Shown: piece after piece, positions 13,437-21,702 of the stretch
Layout of the letters: each line of letters opens with the position of its first letter
How positions within the stretch are numbered: the first letter of the stretch is position 1
Translations under genes and position numbers: made by a program
The notes under the pieces: generated by a model
Told to the model about the DNA's origin: nothing
What the model saw: only the letters and a program-made list of their open reading frames with translations
The model's database searches: none
DNA from: Glandiceps talaboti
Lineage: Eukaryota; Hemichordata; Enteropneusta; Spengelidae
NCBI RefSeq assembly: GCF_964340395.1
Contig: NC_135557.1
Span: forward strand, 1,913,687 to 1,977,686
Direction: 5' to 3'
DNA length: 64,000 nt

Positions 13437-13861
13437 CTTGGGTGTGGTCTGTACCAGGGATAATGTAAAACTATAATCTGTACCAGGGATAATGTAAAAC
13501 TAATCCAAATGCACTCTATTCCAAACGATGTATTGTTATTGATAAGATTGTATATAACATTTGTATTTATGATGTCGTGTGTCCAATAAATTATATTACT
13601 AGACCACATTACCACTTAGACACAGTACATCGACCACTTTGGTCTGAGATACAGCACATTGACCACTGTGGTCTGAGATACAGCACATTGACCACTGTGG
13701 TCTGAGATACAGTAATTGACTACTGTGGTCTGAGATACAGTAATTGACCACTGTGGTCTGAGATACAGTAATTGACTACTGTGGTCTGAGATACAGTGAC
13801 AATGAGTATGCGGTATCTGCACAGCTGTGGCATCTACATACTGTCAAAAGTTACCACTTAC
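13437..13861. repeat. Short minisatellites next to P450 exon 1
   Basis: Two copies of gtaccagggataatgtaaaa (13450-13505) are followed by unique DNA. Six copies of a 28/29-bp unit (core actgtggtctgagatacag) lie at about 13625-13800. The exon 1 donor (GTAAGT on the minus strand; GT at 13860-13861) lies at the right end. Confidence 0.85.
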
Positions 13862-14030
13862 CTAAATTACCATAAAATGGAATGGGTGTTGGTCCAGGTG
13901 GCATGCCTTTAGGATGACGAGTACTCCTTATTGCCATAATTGTCAGGAAAGTTATCAAAAATAACAAAACATGGGTTGGATTACTGAGACTGGCCCAGAT
14001 AAATATAGCTAATCCCTGTATGACTGCCAT
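13862..14030 (-). CDS. Cytochrome P450 (CYP2-like), exon 1 with start
   Basis: This 169-nt coding exon starts with ATG at 14030 and ends in phase 1 at a strong donor (TTTAG|GTAAGTGG). It encodes an N-terminal hydrophobic anchor (about residues 4-33, including HVLLFLITFLTIMAI), a basic stretch (RSTRHPKG) and the proline-rich hinge PPGPTPIPFYGNL. This is the standard N-terminus of a microsomal P450: an ER signal-anchor followed by the PPGPxxxPxxGNL hinge. Joining to exon 2 regenerates a Val codon across an intron of about 11 kb made mostly of satellites. A mitochondrial P450 is unlikely, because there is no presequence and the hinge is of the microsomal kind. Confidence 0.9.
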
Positions 14031-14397
14031 TGTATGTCAGTTGGGCTATGAAACCAACGCTACACTGACTGACTGATTTGATATGAGGTACGTGAGTATA
14101 TGTATTATATTTATTTTGATATTCAAATCGTATGTATATTGATATTGATATTCAAATCGGACGGAAGACACTTCCGGTATTTCAAACAAGGGCATCAAGT
14201 GAACAATACGTATTGAATATTCACTGCAATTTATGACAAACAGTAAAGTTTTTGTTTGTCCATTGAATTCCCATGTCTATTGTCTGAGACAACAAACACA
14301 CAAAGGTGCTACACTCAGTCATAGAAAGCGTACTGTCTCTGTTTCAGCCTTTACCACTAATAATATAGGTATTAGAATCTATATTCTATACATCGCT

Positions 14398-14484
<87 letters not shown>

Positions 14485-14795
14485 ATTCGGATCCGCAATA
14501 ACTGCTAACATATTAAAAATGACAGATCGGACGCTATTCTTCAGTTTGATTGTCCTATGGGCCATATAATAGGGAAATCGAGCCTTCGGTAATTACAGTG
14601 GTGTGGGGAATGAATGGGGTGGGGGGGGGGGTTGCTTTTTACAAATCTCTTCTCCGGGGAGGGCATTAGGGGAGGGTGACAATTTATTTTGATTCATTAG
14701 ATTGTCTAACTTAGCATTACTTTGACTCGACTCATTAGATTGTCTAACTTAGCATTACTTTGACTCGACTCATTAGATTGTCTATATATATATAT
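14031..14795. other. P450 upstream region with GT tract
   Basis: 5' flank of the P450 gene. It contains gatattcaaatcg twice (near 14120 and 14150), a (GT)n tract of about 41 repeats (14400-14483), a G run near 14620, and two to three copies of an approximately 45-bp repeat with core actcattagattgtct (14690-14782). No convincing TATA box or coding sequence was identified. Confidence 0.6.
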
Positions 14796-15411
14796 ATATG
14801 GATGTGACAAATATTTAGATTTGGATTTGTCTACAATTGAACGCTCTCTTCTAATTCAGTTGAGATTAGGAATTCTTCCACTTAGGATCGAAACAGGTCA
14901 TTCTAGTAGGGCGAGGGGTTACAGCTCACTGTTGTGTGTTATGTAATATAGATTCAATTGAGGACGAATCCCACTTTGTATGTTTTCCTGTCAACTCCAC
15001 ATCATGATTCATAGATGCACTTCTATATAACATCTTACTTATTTCATGTCCAAATTTGGTAAACTTTAATGAATCAGATATATTGATTTTTGGACATACT
15101 AAATATATATACTGAAAAATGTACAGTTAAATCAATGACTGAATACCCGTCCTATAACTACCAGTAAGTCGTGTTAAAATATTAAAATATCTTGTATTTG
15201 TCTTATATTTGGGATGAATTTTACAACATTGTACCATAGTCGTTGTAGAGATTGTACGTTACTCTACTAATGTTTACGTGTTACAACATTGTACCATGGT
15301 CGTTGTAGAGATTGTATGTTACTCTACTAATGTTTACGTGTTACTACATTGTACCATGGTCGTTGTAGAGATTGTACGTTATTCTACTAATGTTTACGTG
15401 TTACAACATTG
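14796..15411. repeat. Segmental duplication, copy 2 leader plus truncated 60-bp array
   Basis: Second copy of 9308-9730 (to 15220), followed by three full 60-bp satellite units and 11 bases of a fourth (ttacaacattg). At 15411/15412 the satellite stops mid-unit and unrelated AT-rich DNA begins (ataaaagataataattt). This break marks the left edge of the DNA that interrupts the composite block. Confidence 0.93.
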
Positions 15412-15491
15412 ATAAAAGATAATAATTTAGTTTATATTTTTTAAAAACTTTTTTAATATGGTTTTTAGGGTTATAGATGCTTATTTTTTAT

Positions 15492-15786
15492 TTATTTTTT
15501 TTGGTCTTGTTCTTGACAGTCTTGCCAGTCAAAGTTTTCATCTGAAGATTCATCTAAAGATTTATCTACCCTTCGGAAAGGTTTATTTAATGAATTACAA
15601 CAGTCAAAACAGTGAAACCTTCCATAGATCTTACCGCAAATATTTTTACAAATAACCCGTTGGTCATCATGAGGTATATTAATTTTTTTTACATATGTTA
15701 CAATGTACGATGTTATACCAGTTTTTTTCGTTTACTTTTTTGTTCATTAAATCATAATAAAGTTGTTTACATAATTGACATTCCAT
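15492..15786 (-). pseudogene. Small Cys-rich zinc-binding protein, frame broken
   Basis: ATG at 15786 opens a 35-codon frame with CQLC and HCNIC that hits TAA at 15679-15681, just after a run of eight A (plus-strand T run 15683-15690). In the adjacent frame the sequence stays open to TAA at 15492-15494 and carries further cysteines (ICKNIC, FHCFDCC, QDC) and an acidic tail rich in Asp, Glu and Gln. CxxC pairs on both sides of the break suggest one zinc-ribbon-like protein of roughly 95 residues split by a 1-nt change in the A run. A sequencing or assembly indel is as likely as mutation. The shift needed is +1, so the break does not fit a -1 slippery site. The function is unknown; it is the leftmost element gene. 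Confidence 0.6.
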
Positions 15787-15855
15787 TGTATAGTTAGTTT
15801 ATTAGTTTATTAGTTTATCAATTTATTATATTATATTATATTATATTATATTATA
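15787..15855. repeat. ATTAT microsatellite, element intergenic
   Basis: A short (TTATA)n tract at about 15825-15866, preceded by tagtttat repeats. It runs into the 3' end of the neighbouring 145-codon gene. Confidence 0.8.
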
Positions 15856-16293
15856 TTATATTATATTGTTTTTTATTAAATAAACTAATAATATTCCACC
15901 ATCAGCTAAATAAATGTATTGATATAACTTCATATTATCTGAAGGTTGATAATAGTCACTAAATTTGGGTTCATTTTCAAGACTGGTCCGTGTACTTTCT
16001 GGATGAAATTCAAGATATAAATTTAAGTTTTGATCAGTCATAACCAGATTTTGTCTCGCATGAACATCTAAATTTTTTTGTTTCGCTATAAAATCAAATA
16101 CTGTTTGTCTATGTTCCAACCACGCTTCATGATCTTTATTGAAATTCTCCAAAGCTAAATCATGTCTCTTTATTTCTTTTTCATGTTCTTCTTTCGTATC
16201 ACCTGTAACTGCCTTACCTATATAACTACCTCCAAGAAAGGTAGTTGCATTTAAAACAGCTCCACCAACCATCATCGCAATAGCTGAAGCCAT
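15856..16293 (-). CDS. Conserved element membrane protein, 145 aa
   Basis: The protein begins MASAIAMMVGGAVLNATTF, a Gly/Ala-rich hydrophobic N-terminus (about residues 1-27). A charged, probably helical middle (about 33-90, rich in Lys, Glu and His) follows, then a KFSDYYQPSD motif and a short C-terminal hydrophobic segment (about 126-140). From memory, uncharacterised proteins with the same start and the same FSDFY-P-S-like motif occur beside similar polymerase and capsid genes in other invertebrate genomes; I could not check this. A virion or membrane-associated role is inferred from that context. The ATG at 16293 is the only reasonable start. Confidence 0.7.
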   Translation of the reverse strand: MASAIAMMVGGAVLNATTFLGGSYIGKAVTGDTKEEHEKEIKRHDLALENFNKDHEAWLEHRQTVFDFIAKQKNLDVHARQNLVMTDQNLNLYLEFHPESTRTSLENEPKFSDYYQPSDNMKLYQYIYLADGGILLVYLIKNNII

Positions 16294-16428
16294 CTTAAAG
16301 TCTTACAGTTTATGTATAGTATCTATATTAAGAGTAGTATATATTATATTAAATTATTAAATTATATTACATTTCTTTTTAATATTTTTTTATTTCATTT
16401 ATTATCCTTTATATTCTTTTTTAATATA

Positions 16429-16671
16429 TTACATTCCTTTATAAGGATCAACTGGTAACATATTTCTTTGTTCCAACATATCTTTCTCTAATACTGCTCC
16501 ACTCACAGCTATTGCGAGAGAAGCAAACTTTTTAAATGAAGTACTTGTTTTAGGACTGTCTGGAGCCATCTTCATAGTTTTGTCAAGTATAAAACTATTT
16601 GCTATTGTTAAAACAGATAAAACTGCACCATCATATAGACCATTTACGATTAGTTTAGTATAGTCCGTCAT
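16429..16671 (-). CDS. Small two-helix hydrophobic protein, 80 aa
   Basis: A short protein with hydrophobic stretches around residues 7-29 (LIVNGLYDGAVLSVLTIA) and 46-62 (KKFASLAIAVSGAVLEK), ending in Pro, Lys and Gly. ATG at 16671 lies about 20-45 bases below an ATATATTATATAATATAT block, the usual promoter-like arrangement in this element. I do not recognise the family. Very small membrane proteins between larger virion genes are usual in Polintons. Confidence 0.6.
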   Translation of the reverse strand: MTDYTKLIVNGLYDGAVLSVLTIANSFILDKTMKMAPDSPKTSTSFKKFASLAIAVSGAVLEKDMLEQRNMLPVDPYKGM

Positions 16672-16718
16672 TGCTTTCAGTGTCTTTCAGTATATTGCGT
16701 ATATATTATATAATATAT

Positions 16719-16770
16719 ATAAAAAATAAATGAAATAAATGAAATAAATGGAATAAATGAAATAAAAAAT
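16719..16770. repeat. AAATAAATG decanucleotide repeats
   Basis: Five or so copies of gaaataaat(g) in the gap between the 80- and 165-codon genes. Confidence 0.75.
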
Positions 16771-16778
16771 AATTAATG

Positions 16779-17276
16779 TTATTCCATTTCAAGTAAAGCT
16801 TGCGGAGCTGTATTTTCGTTAACGGATGTTAAAAAGTTAACTTCATCCTTCGGTAATGTAGTTAATTGTTTAGACGCTTGCGGGTCTGGTGACGACTTGG
16901 TGCTATAAAACCATTGTCTTTTATAATATAAACCAACTGCTCCAATTACTAATGAACCAAGAGTTAATAAAACCATAGCCCTGGCGGTATTATTAAATTG
17001 CGAGCTTTCGTTCCTTCCAGTTGCCTCCGTTGGTCCTATTGATTTAACGTTATCGTTTACTCTATCGATTTTCATTTTTAATTTTTTTCGTTTTTTTGCT
17101 TCAGCTGAAATTATTGCTAATTTTTTTCCCCATTCAACTCGACCTGGATTTTTAGTTTTACCCTTCGGACTGTTTGTAGTAACAGTTTCATCCTTCGGTA
17201 CTTGAGTTTCATCCTTCGGTACTTGAGTTTCTACTTTGGGTTGTGTTACACTTGCTTCGACTTCTGTATCACTCAT
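16779..17276 (-). CDS. Single-pass basic membrane protein, 165 aa
   Basis: The N-terminal 35 residues are acidic and repetitive (QVPKDET twice in tandem, residues 18-31). A conserved-looking basic motif NPGRVEWGKKLA (43-54) and a Lys-rich helix follow. One transmembrane segment (about 99-117, MVLLTLGSLVIGAVGLYY) is then followed by a tail containing DPQASKQ and PKDEV. The GRVxxGKKLA motif followed by a single TM helix is, from memory, a recurring small protein type in animal Polintons; its role is not established. The Pro-Lys-Asp-Glu and Asp-Pro-Gln-Ala peptides are encoded by the GC-rich micro-repeats CCGAAGGATGA and GACCCGCAAGCG that recur across the element. Confidence 0.7.
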   Translation of the reverse strand: MSDTEVEASVTQPKVETQVPKDETQVPKDETVTTNSPKGKTKNPGRVEWGKKLAIISAEAKKRKKLKMKIDRVNDNVKSIGPTEATGRNESSQFNNTARAMVLLTLGSLVIGAVGLYYKRQWFYSTKSSPDPQASKQLTTLPKDEVNFLTSVNENTAPQALLEME

Positions 17277-17317
17277 TTTTACACTAATATATATAATACA
17301 AAAAATATTTTTTTAAA

Positions 17318-17584
17318 TTACTTTAATTTTTTGAAACTCTTTTCAACTAAGTCAAGTTCCAAGTTGTTTTCAATATCTTGATCAAGTTCTTTAACAAGTT
17401 CTTGTGCATGTTGTTTCAAGTCATTACTCAAGTCACTTTTCTTGGGACAAGGGTGAAGAGTATATGTTTTAGACTCATTATCATATTTAAAAACAAAAAA
17501 TTCATTATTATTATCTCCTTCAGTTAATTTTTTTGCGTTAACATCTTTAAGATCATCAAGTTCAAGTCCTTGAGGTGTCATCAT
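17318..17584 (-). CDS. DLRDIK-domain protein, 88 aa
   Basis: Residues 1-45 (GLELDDLKDVNAKKL, then an Asn-rich turn, a FFVFKYDN strand and YTLHPCP) match the N-terminal pattern of the 193- and 274-residue proteins at 25297-25878 and 26167-26922. The shared order is L-L-DLkDi-xKk, a short strand and Y-L-x-P. The C-terminal half is acidic and helical (ELVKELDQDIENNLELDL) and resembles the C-terminus of the next gene upstream. The function is unknown. A small modular domain placed in front of different bodies is the main observation. A tatatatatat block lies about 25 bases above the ATG. Confidence 0.65.
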   Translation of the reverse strand: MMTPQGLELDDLKDVNAKKLTEGDNNNEFFVFKYDNESKTYTLHPCPKKSDLSNDLKQHAQELVKELDQDIENNLELDLVEKSFKKLK

Positions 17585-17673
17585 TATAGTATGTAATATA
17601 TTTATACTATATATATATATGTTTAATACAAAATATTTAAAATATTTTTTTTTAAATTACTTTTTATTTTAAA

Positions 17674-18275
17674 TCAAGTCAATTTCAAGTTGTTTTCAAT
17701 ATCTTGATCAAGTTCTTGTTCATGTTCTTGATCAAGTTCTATAGCAAGGTCTCTAATAAGTTCTTGATCAAGTTGGCTTAAGTCCGAAGGGTTATTTTTT
17801 TCAATTTGACTATTCCTACCAGTCTTTTCAGTCAAGTCACTTTTTCCTTCGGTCTTGTGGTGACAAGTGTGTGTTGCAAAGTCCGAAGGGTTACTGTACC
17901 TATCGGAAGAGTGAAACTCTATATTATTTAAAATAGTGACACCACCACTTGTTAATGCCAAAAGAGGGCCATAATTATATGCTAACTTTCCAGTAAGTCC
18001 ATTTACAATGTTGTCACTGACGAGAGAACTGTAAGTGCTTTCATATATCTTATAATATTTTTCAATTTCTTTATCGCTCGCTGAGTGAAATTTTTTCCTA
18101 AGAAAGCTTTTGATTGTCCAGCAGCAATAATACAAAGTAATCTTTCTCTGTACGTACCAATTGGAGACGCTTGCTCCCTACGGTCTGATGTTACGCTTGC
18201 GGCGCTCGCGGTGCTTCCGCTCGGTGTGGATGTTGATTCAATTGGCTGTAAAATTTCTGCCAACGACTGTTCCAT
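17674..18275 (-). CDS. Protein in two overlapping frames with slippery site
   Basis: ATG at 18275 opens a 90-codon frame ending at 18003. It is Ser/Thr/Ala-rich at first, then has a hydrophobic LLCIIAAGQSKAF stretch. A second frame, -1 relative to it, is open from before 18135 to TAA at 17674 and has no ATG anywhere. It encodes a helical region, ALTSGGVTIL, and an acidic Gln/Glu/Asp tail. The two overlap where the coding strand reads GG-AAAAAA-TTT (plus-strand T run 18091-18096). In the upstream frame this is exactly the heptamer A_AAA_AAT. The second half must be made by -1 frameshifting here, or the gene carries a 1-nt indel in the A run. A shifted product would be about 200 residues. The function is unknown; the C-terminal tail resembles that of the 88-aa neighbour. 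Confidence 0.6.
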
Positions 18276-18395
18276 TTCACAAGTTTTATATTATATATAT
18301 ATATTAAATATTTTATTTTTAAAATATAGTATATGATACCTAACTGAATAAATAGCCATACAATATCATTGATTAACATCGTAAACTTCGTAACT
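18276..18395. promoter_or_regulatory. TATA-rich gap above the overlapping-frame gene
   Basis: tatattatatatatatattaa lies 13-35 bases above the ATG at 18275 on the minus strand. Similar TATATA runs precede the ATGs at 16671, 17276, 17584, 20318, 23193, 26922 and 31528. I infer that they act as core promoters of individual genes. Confidence 0.45.
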
Positions 18396-19022
18396 TTATA
18401 CTAAATCTATACTATATGGTTGTCTTAAACGAAATACTAATTTACTATAAGGAGTATTTTTTAATTGTTGTATATATTCACTAATTTCTTCCTTATTTAA
18501 TTCCATTCCATAGTTTTCAATTATTTCTTTAACATCATTTTTACTCGGTGTGTAATAAAGAACAAGCATACCGATGTTTTCTCGAAATGTCTTAGCGATA
18601 CTCGTAAATTGTTGCGTAAGTACCCATACGCTAATATTATCATGACGAGCTGAAAATGCTAACTTAGTTAAAATATTGACACGAGATTTGACATCCTTCG
18701 TGAAAGCGCAGTCATCTAGTATAATTAAACTTTTTGCATTTTCGTTACCTTCGGAGCCTTCGCTGCCTTTATACACGAGTTCAATAGTTTCGTTTATTTT
18801 TTCTATGTTGGGAATCATTATAATAATGTCCGAGTCTTTGTAAATACATTTTTTATCGTAAGCTTTATTGTTTATGAACGTCGGACAGATTATGATTATA
18901 TAATCGAATACGTTTTTATAATACGTTTGTAATAGTTCCATAATGAACTCTGTTTTACCCGAACATGTCGGTGCACTAATAAGCATATTGAAAGGAGGGT
19001 CAAGCCAGATGCTGCGGCTCAT
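18396..19022 (-). CDS. FtsK/HerA-type genome packaging ATPase, 208 aa
   Basis: A P-loop ATPase of the A32-like packaging family, expected to drive DNA into the capsid. Walker A is APTCSGKT (17-24), preceded by FNMLIS. Walker B is SLIILDDCA (98-106) with Asp103-Asp104. The next strand is VWVLTQQFTSI (132-142), the sensor region with the family's conserved Gln, followed by FRENIG with a candidate arginine finger. Its size of about 210 residues is normal for the group. It lies between small membrane-protein genes and the probable major capsid gene, the usual morphogenesis cluster. The catalytic motifs look intact, although neighbouring genes are broken. Confidence 0.88.
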   Translation of the reverse strand: MSRSIWLDPPFNMLISAPTCSGKTEFIMELLQTYYKNVFDYIIIICPTFINNKAYDKKCIYKDSDIIIMIPNIEKINETIELVYKGSEGSEGNENAKSLIILDDCAFTKDVKSRVNILTKLAFSARHDNISVWVLTQQFTSIAKTFRENIGMLVLYYTPSKNDVKEIIENYGMELNKEEISEYIQQLKNTPYSKLVFRLRQPYSIDLV

Positions 19023-19085
19023 TTTAGAGTTATTCTATACTATCAATAATGTTAATAATATTAATATGTTAATATGTTAATAATG
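19023..19085. other. AT-rich gap with gttaata repeats
   Basis: Five to six copies of atgttaata/atattaata lie between the ATPase start and the capsid gene stop. No gene fits here. Confidence 0.6.
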
Positions 19086-20318
19086 TTAATACACAATAGA
19101 TTTTAATTTAGATCCTTCAATAGTAAGCAAAGCATCACTTATAACGAAAACATTTGCGGTTATTTTTACTTGCGGGTCTGTGGATTCTCGTTGAATTTCC
19201 AGTTGAACCCCATCTTTTGTGTTCATGACTTTCAGACCACTACCATGATATCTATTATCCTTAAAACTTCTTAAATCAATAAACAAACAATATTCATTTA
19301 ACAGAAAGTTTTCCTCATTTATTTCCTCTAGTTTATCGCAACAGAACTCGGATGACATGAAATAACGTCTGGTTTCTTCCCAAAATTTTCTAGGAGATAA
19401 TCCCTGTGCATACACTTTATTTGCGATACCTTCTATCGTTATTGAAACAGAATTAATACTAGGATTAAAGAATAATTCAGTGTCTAATGCATTTTGTAGC
19501 TGTGGTTTACCGAATAATATGAAAATTCCTTTCAAGCTTCTACGTGGTACATTAATGTTCTGATTAATAATTGTTTCCGTACCGGGGAAGTTAAATGTTC
19601 TCTCATGTTGAATATGTTCGTAAAGAAAACTTTTACCGCTGTTATAATAACCATTAATTTCCATAGCTAACTTTCGATCTCTTATCGTTTCATATTCAAG
19701 TTGAATGTTTTTTAAAGCATAATCCCAATTAGTCGTGTCTTCACTTACTAGGATTTTATTAACGGGAGCGAGAGTAATCTCCCATTCGATATGGCTTCCT
19801 AAGCTCGAAGGATATACGGCTCCATGACCATTCATTATAGGATGCAATTTCGCGAGATCGATCGCATATTTTTTACCGTATGCTTTATGAAGTGCACCCT
19901 CTCCTAAATAATTCCCACCACCAACTCCATCGATATTATCGCTTCTCAATTTTCGGAGATTTTCTGACTGAATTCCATACAACGTTTTATTTGTTCTATC
20001 CGAATACAGATCTCTATACGTTGATAAATCCATTAATTTTGCCCCTTCGAATTTTAAAATTAAATTACTGATGATGTTAGCGGACAGGTTTTGAACAACG
20101 AAGTTCTTATTATGACCATTTAGTTTAAGATCAAAAACGAGATTGAATTTACCCGTTAGAACAATAGTGTCTTGTAATTTTGGACATCTGATATATAAAG
20201 TTTCACCGGGTTTTGCGCTATTTGGATTATTCGTTACAACGTGATGAGTTCGTTCTCCTTTACTACCGAGTGCGTTAAATTTTGAGTAGTCACCTTGTAG
20301 TTCTCTATTGTAAGGCAT
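19086..20318 (-). CDS. Probable double-jelly-roll major capsid protein, 410 aa
   Basis: The protein is rich in beta strands and has no membrane segment. It starts MPYNRELQGDYSKFN, continues with KPGETLYIRCPKL (36-48) and a strand series (FNLVFDLKL, FVVQNLS, LILKFEG; 58-92). The second half carries IEGIANKVYAQG (295-306). A G-(V/I)-x-N-x-(V/I)-Y-x-Q-G loop like this is known from double-jelly-roll capsid proteins of large DNA viruses and their relatives. The length is on the short side for Polinton capsid proteins but enough for two jelly rolls. It sits next to the packaging ATPase. I am confident that it is a widely distributed element protein and less sure that it is the major rather than a minor capsid protein. 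Confidence 0.62.
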   Translation of the reverse strand: MPYNRELQGDYSKFNALGSKGERTHHVVTNNPNSAKPGETLYIRCPKLQDTIVLTGKFNLVFDLKLNGHNKNFVVQNLSANIISNLILKFEGAKLMDLSTYRDLYSDRTNKTLYGIQSENLRKLRSDNIDGVGGGNYLGEGALHKAYGKKYAIDLAKLHPIMNGHGAVYPSSLGSHIEWEITLAPVNKILVSEDTTNWDYALKNIQLEYETIRDRKLAMEINGYYNSGKSFLYEHIQHERTFNFPGTETIINQNINVPRRSLKGIFILFGKPQLQNALDTELFFNPSINSVSITIEGIANKVYAQGLSPRKFWEETRRYFMSSEFCCDKLEEINEENFLLNEYCLFIDLRSFKDNRYHGSGLKVMNTKDGVQLEIQRESTDPQVKITANVFVISDALLTIEGSKLKSIVY

Positions 20319-20363
20319 TTTTTTCTTTTACTATATATTATACTATATATAAGTTACACTATT
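20319..20363. promoter_or_regulatory. TATA-rich gap above capsid gene
   Basis: Contains actatatattatactatatat, 12-32 bases above the capsid gene ATG on the minus strand. It is the clearest example of the element's promoter-like motif. Confidence 0.45.
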
Positions 20364-21692
20364 TCATTTTTTTTTTTTAGTTAAAATCCGTTCATAAAGG
20401 TATATCGCTATTGCAGTTTCCAACAGCCATACATGTTCAGCTATAAATCCTACAACTTGTCCCGCTGTTTTTAAAACGAATGACACGATAGAACCGATAA
20501 TACCCGGCAGTGCTATAGCTGCTTTATTACCTAACCATTTTAATACATCCGCAACACGTTTAATAACCGCTTTAACTGGACTGGTACCGGAGGAAGGACC
20601 ACCGCTACCGCTACCGCTATCAGTACCGGAGGATAGACCAACGGGTGGTGATTTTATGCCTAATGTAATGGCTATGGTAGTTATAACTAAACCGAGTGCT
20701 GTTGCCAATGAAACTATAGTAACTCCATTACGTTTGAAAATAATTATCAGTTTATCTTTAATACTAAGATTCGAGTCTTTGAGTACTTCTTTCAAAGAAG
20801 ATGTCTCAGCTAACTTATTGTGTAAAATATTAGTTTCTTTATTATATTTTAAAATATTAATCTCAATTCTACCTAATTCTTGTTTTTCATCTTGCGTTAA
20901 TTCTTCGATTCTCTGTCTATTTTCCAATTCTTTTTTTCTATTATACAAATCTTCTAAACTTTTGACTGCTGTATCAATTTCTTTACGCATGATTGTATAT
21001 TCAGGATTGAGTTCATTCCATTCTTCAATTTTGTTTTCAACCTTACTGATTTCATCTTTATTACCTACAGTGTCTCTTCTGAGGTAAGCTTGATAGTCTC
21101 TTAATTGACCGACCATTGGTGGTGTTAAATCTATTGCTTCGACTTCATCCACATTTAAAGGTACCGACCGATATCGGACCGTAGGGAGGAAGGAAGGACC
21201 CGATGGTCCGGCACCGAAGGATGCAGCAGTGTCAACAGCGGTGTCTCCGTTGGCCTCGAAAAGCCTATTAGCAGCTGCAGTACCAATTTTATTTTTTATT
21301 GTACTATAAGCTAAAAGTTTACCATTTCTTGTAATCCGTTGATTTCTTATGTTATGATACAACTGTCCATCATTTCCTACATATGTATTTAATCGTAATT
21401 CAGTTCGATTAACTGGCACGCCACTTTTTTGAATAACTGCATCAATAGTATCTTCCAATAATTTAATTTTAAATTCAGTCAGTTTAGCTCCAGCACTGCC
21501 AGCACCAACGGGGCCAGCGGGACCTGTGGGTTCAACAGGCGCTTGCGGGTCTGTGAATGATGTTTCCTGCTCCATTAATTCAAAATCCAATGAATCTTGT
21601 TCAAAGTCTCTCATTTCCAAGTCTTCTCCAGGGTCACCAAGGTCACCTACATTGTCATCTGGATTAATATCGAAAGGATCAAAGTCAGCCAT
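20364..21692 (-). CDS. Coiled-coil membrane protein with acidic N-terminus, 442 aa
   Basis: The order is: a strongly acidic N-terminus (MADFDPFDINPDD and on to about residue 45), a Pro/Gly/Ala linker, a compact region around LRLNTYVGNDGQLYHNIRN (about 103-121), a coiled coil (about 200-310, rich in Glu, Lys, Leu and Ile), a first hydrophobic helix (about 329-350), and a Gly/Ser linker (SSGTDSGSGSGGPSSG). It closes with a long Ala/Gly hydrophobic segment (about 390-433, including IALPGIIGSIVSFVL) and a KKKK end. It is likely a virion or membrane protein; amphipathic and hydrophobic tails of this kind suit membrane interaction. It lies between the capsid gene and another large structural candidate. 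No enzymatic motif is visible. Confidence 0.65.
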   Translation of the reverse strand: MADFDPFDINPDDNVGDLGDPGEDLEMRDFEQDSLDFELMEQETSFTDPQAPVEPTGPAGPVGAGSAGAKLTEFKIKLLEDTIDAVIQKSGVPVNRTELRLNTYVGNDGQLYHNIRNQRITRNGKLLAYSTIKNKIGTAAANRLFEANGDTAVDTAASFGAGPSGPSFLPTVRYRSVPLNVDEVEAIDLTPPMVGQLRDYQAYLRRDTVGNKDEISKVENKIEEWNELNPEYTIMRKEIDTAVKSLEDLYNRKKELENRQRIEELTQDEKQELGRIEINILKYNKETNILHNKLAETSSLKEVLKDSNLSIKDKLIIIFKRNGVTIVSLATALGLVITTIAITLGIKSPPVGLSSGTDSGSGSGGPSSGTSPVKAVIKRVADVLKWLGNKAAIALPGIIGSIVSFVLKTAGQVVGFIAEHVWLLETAIAIYLYERILTKKKK

Positions 21693-21702
21693 CTTACTAA
21701 TA

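Noticed and set aside
14233-14508. 91-codon frame ending in a Cys-Val repeat
   Set aside because: Translation of a (GT)n microsatellite.
18085-18336. Plus-strand open frame opposite the overlapping-frame gene
   Set aside because: Shadow of minus-strand coding DNA with no family features; same for 19880-20071, 20656-21087, 21774-22052, 24460-24705 and 28245-28631.
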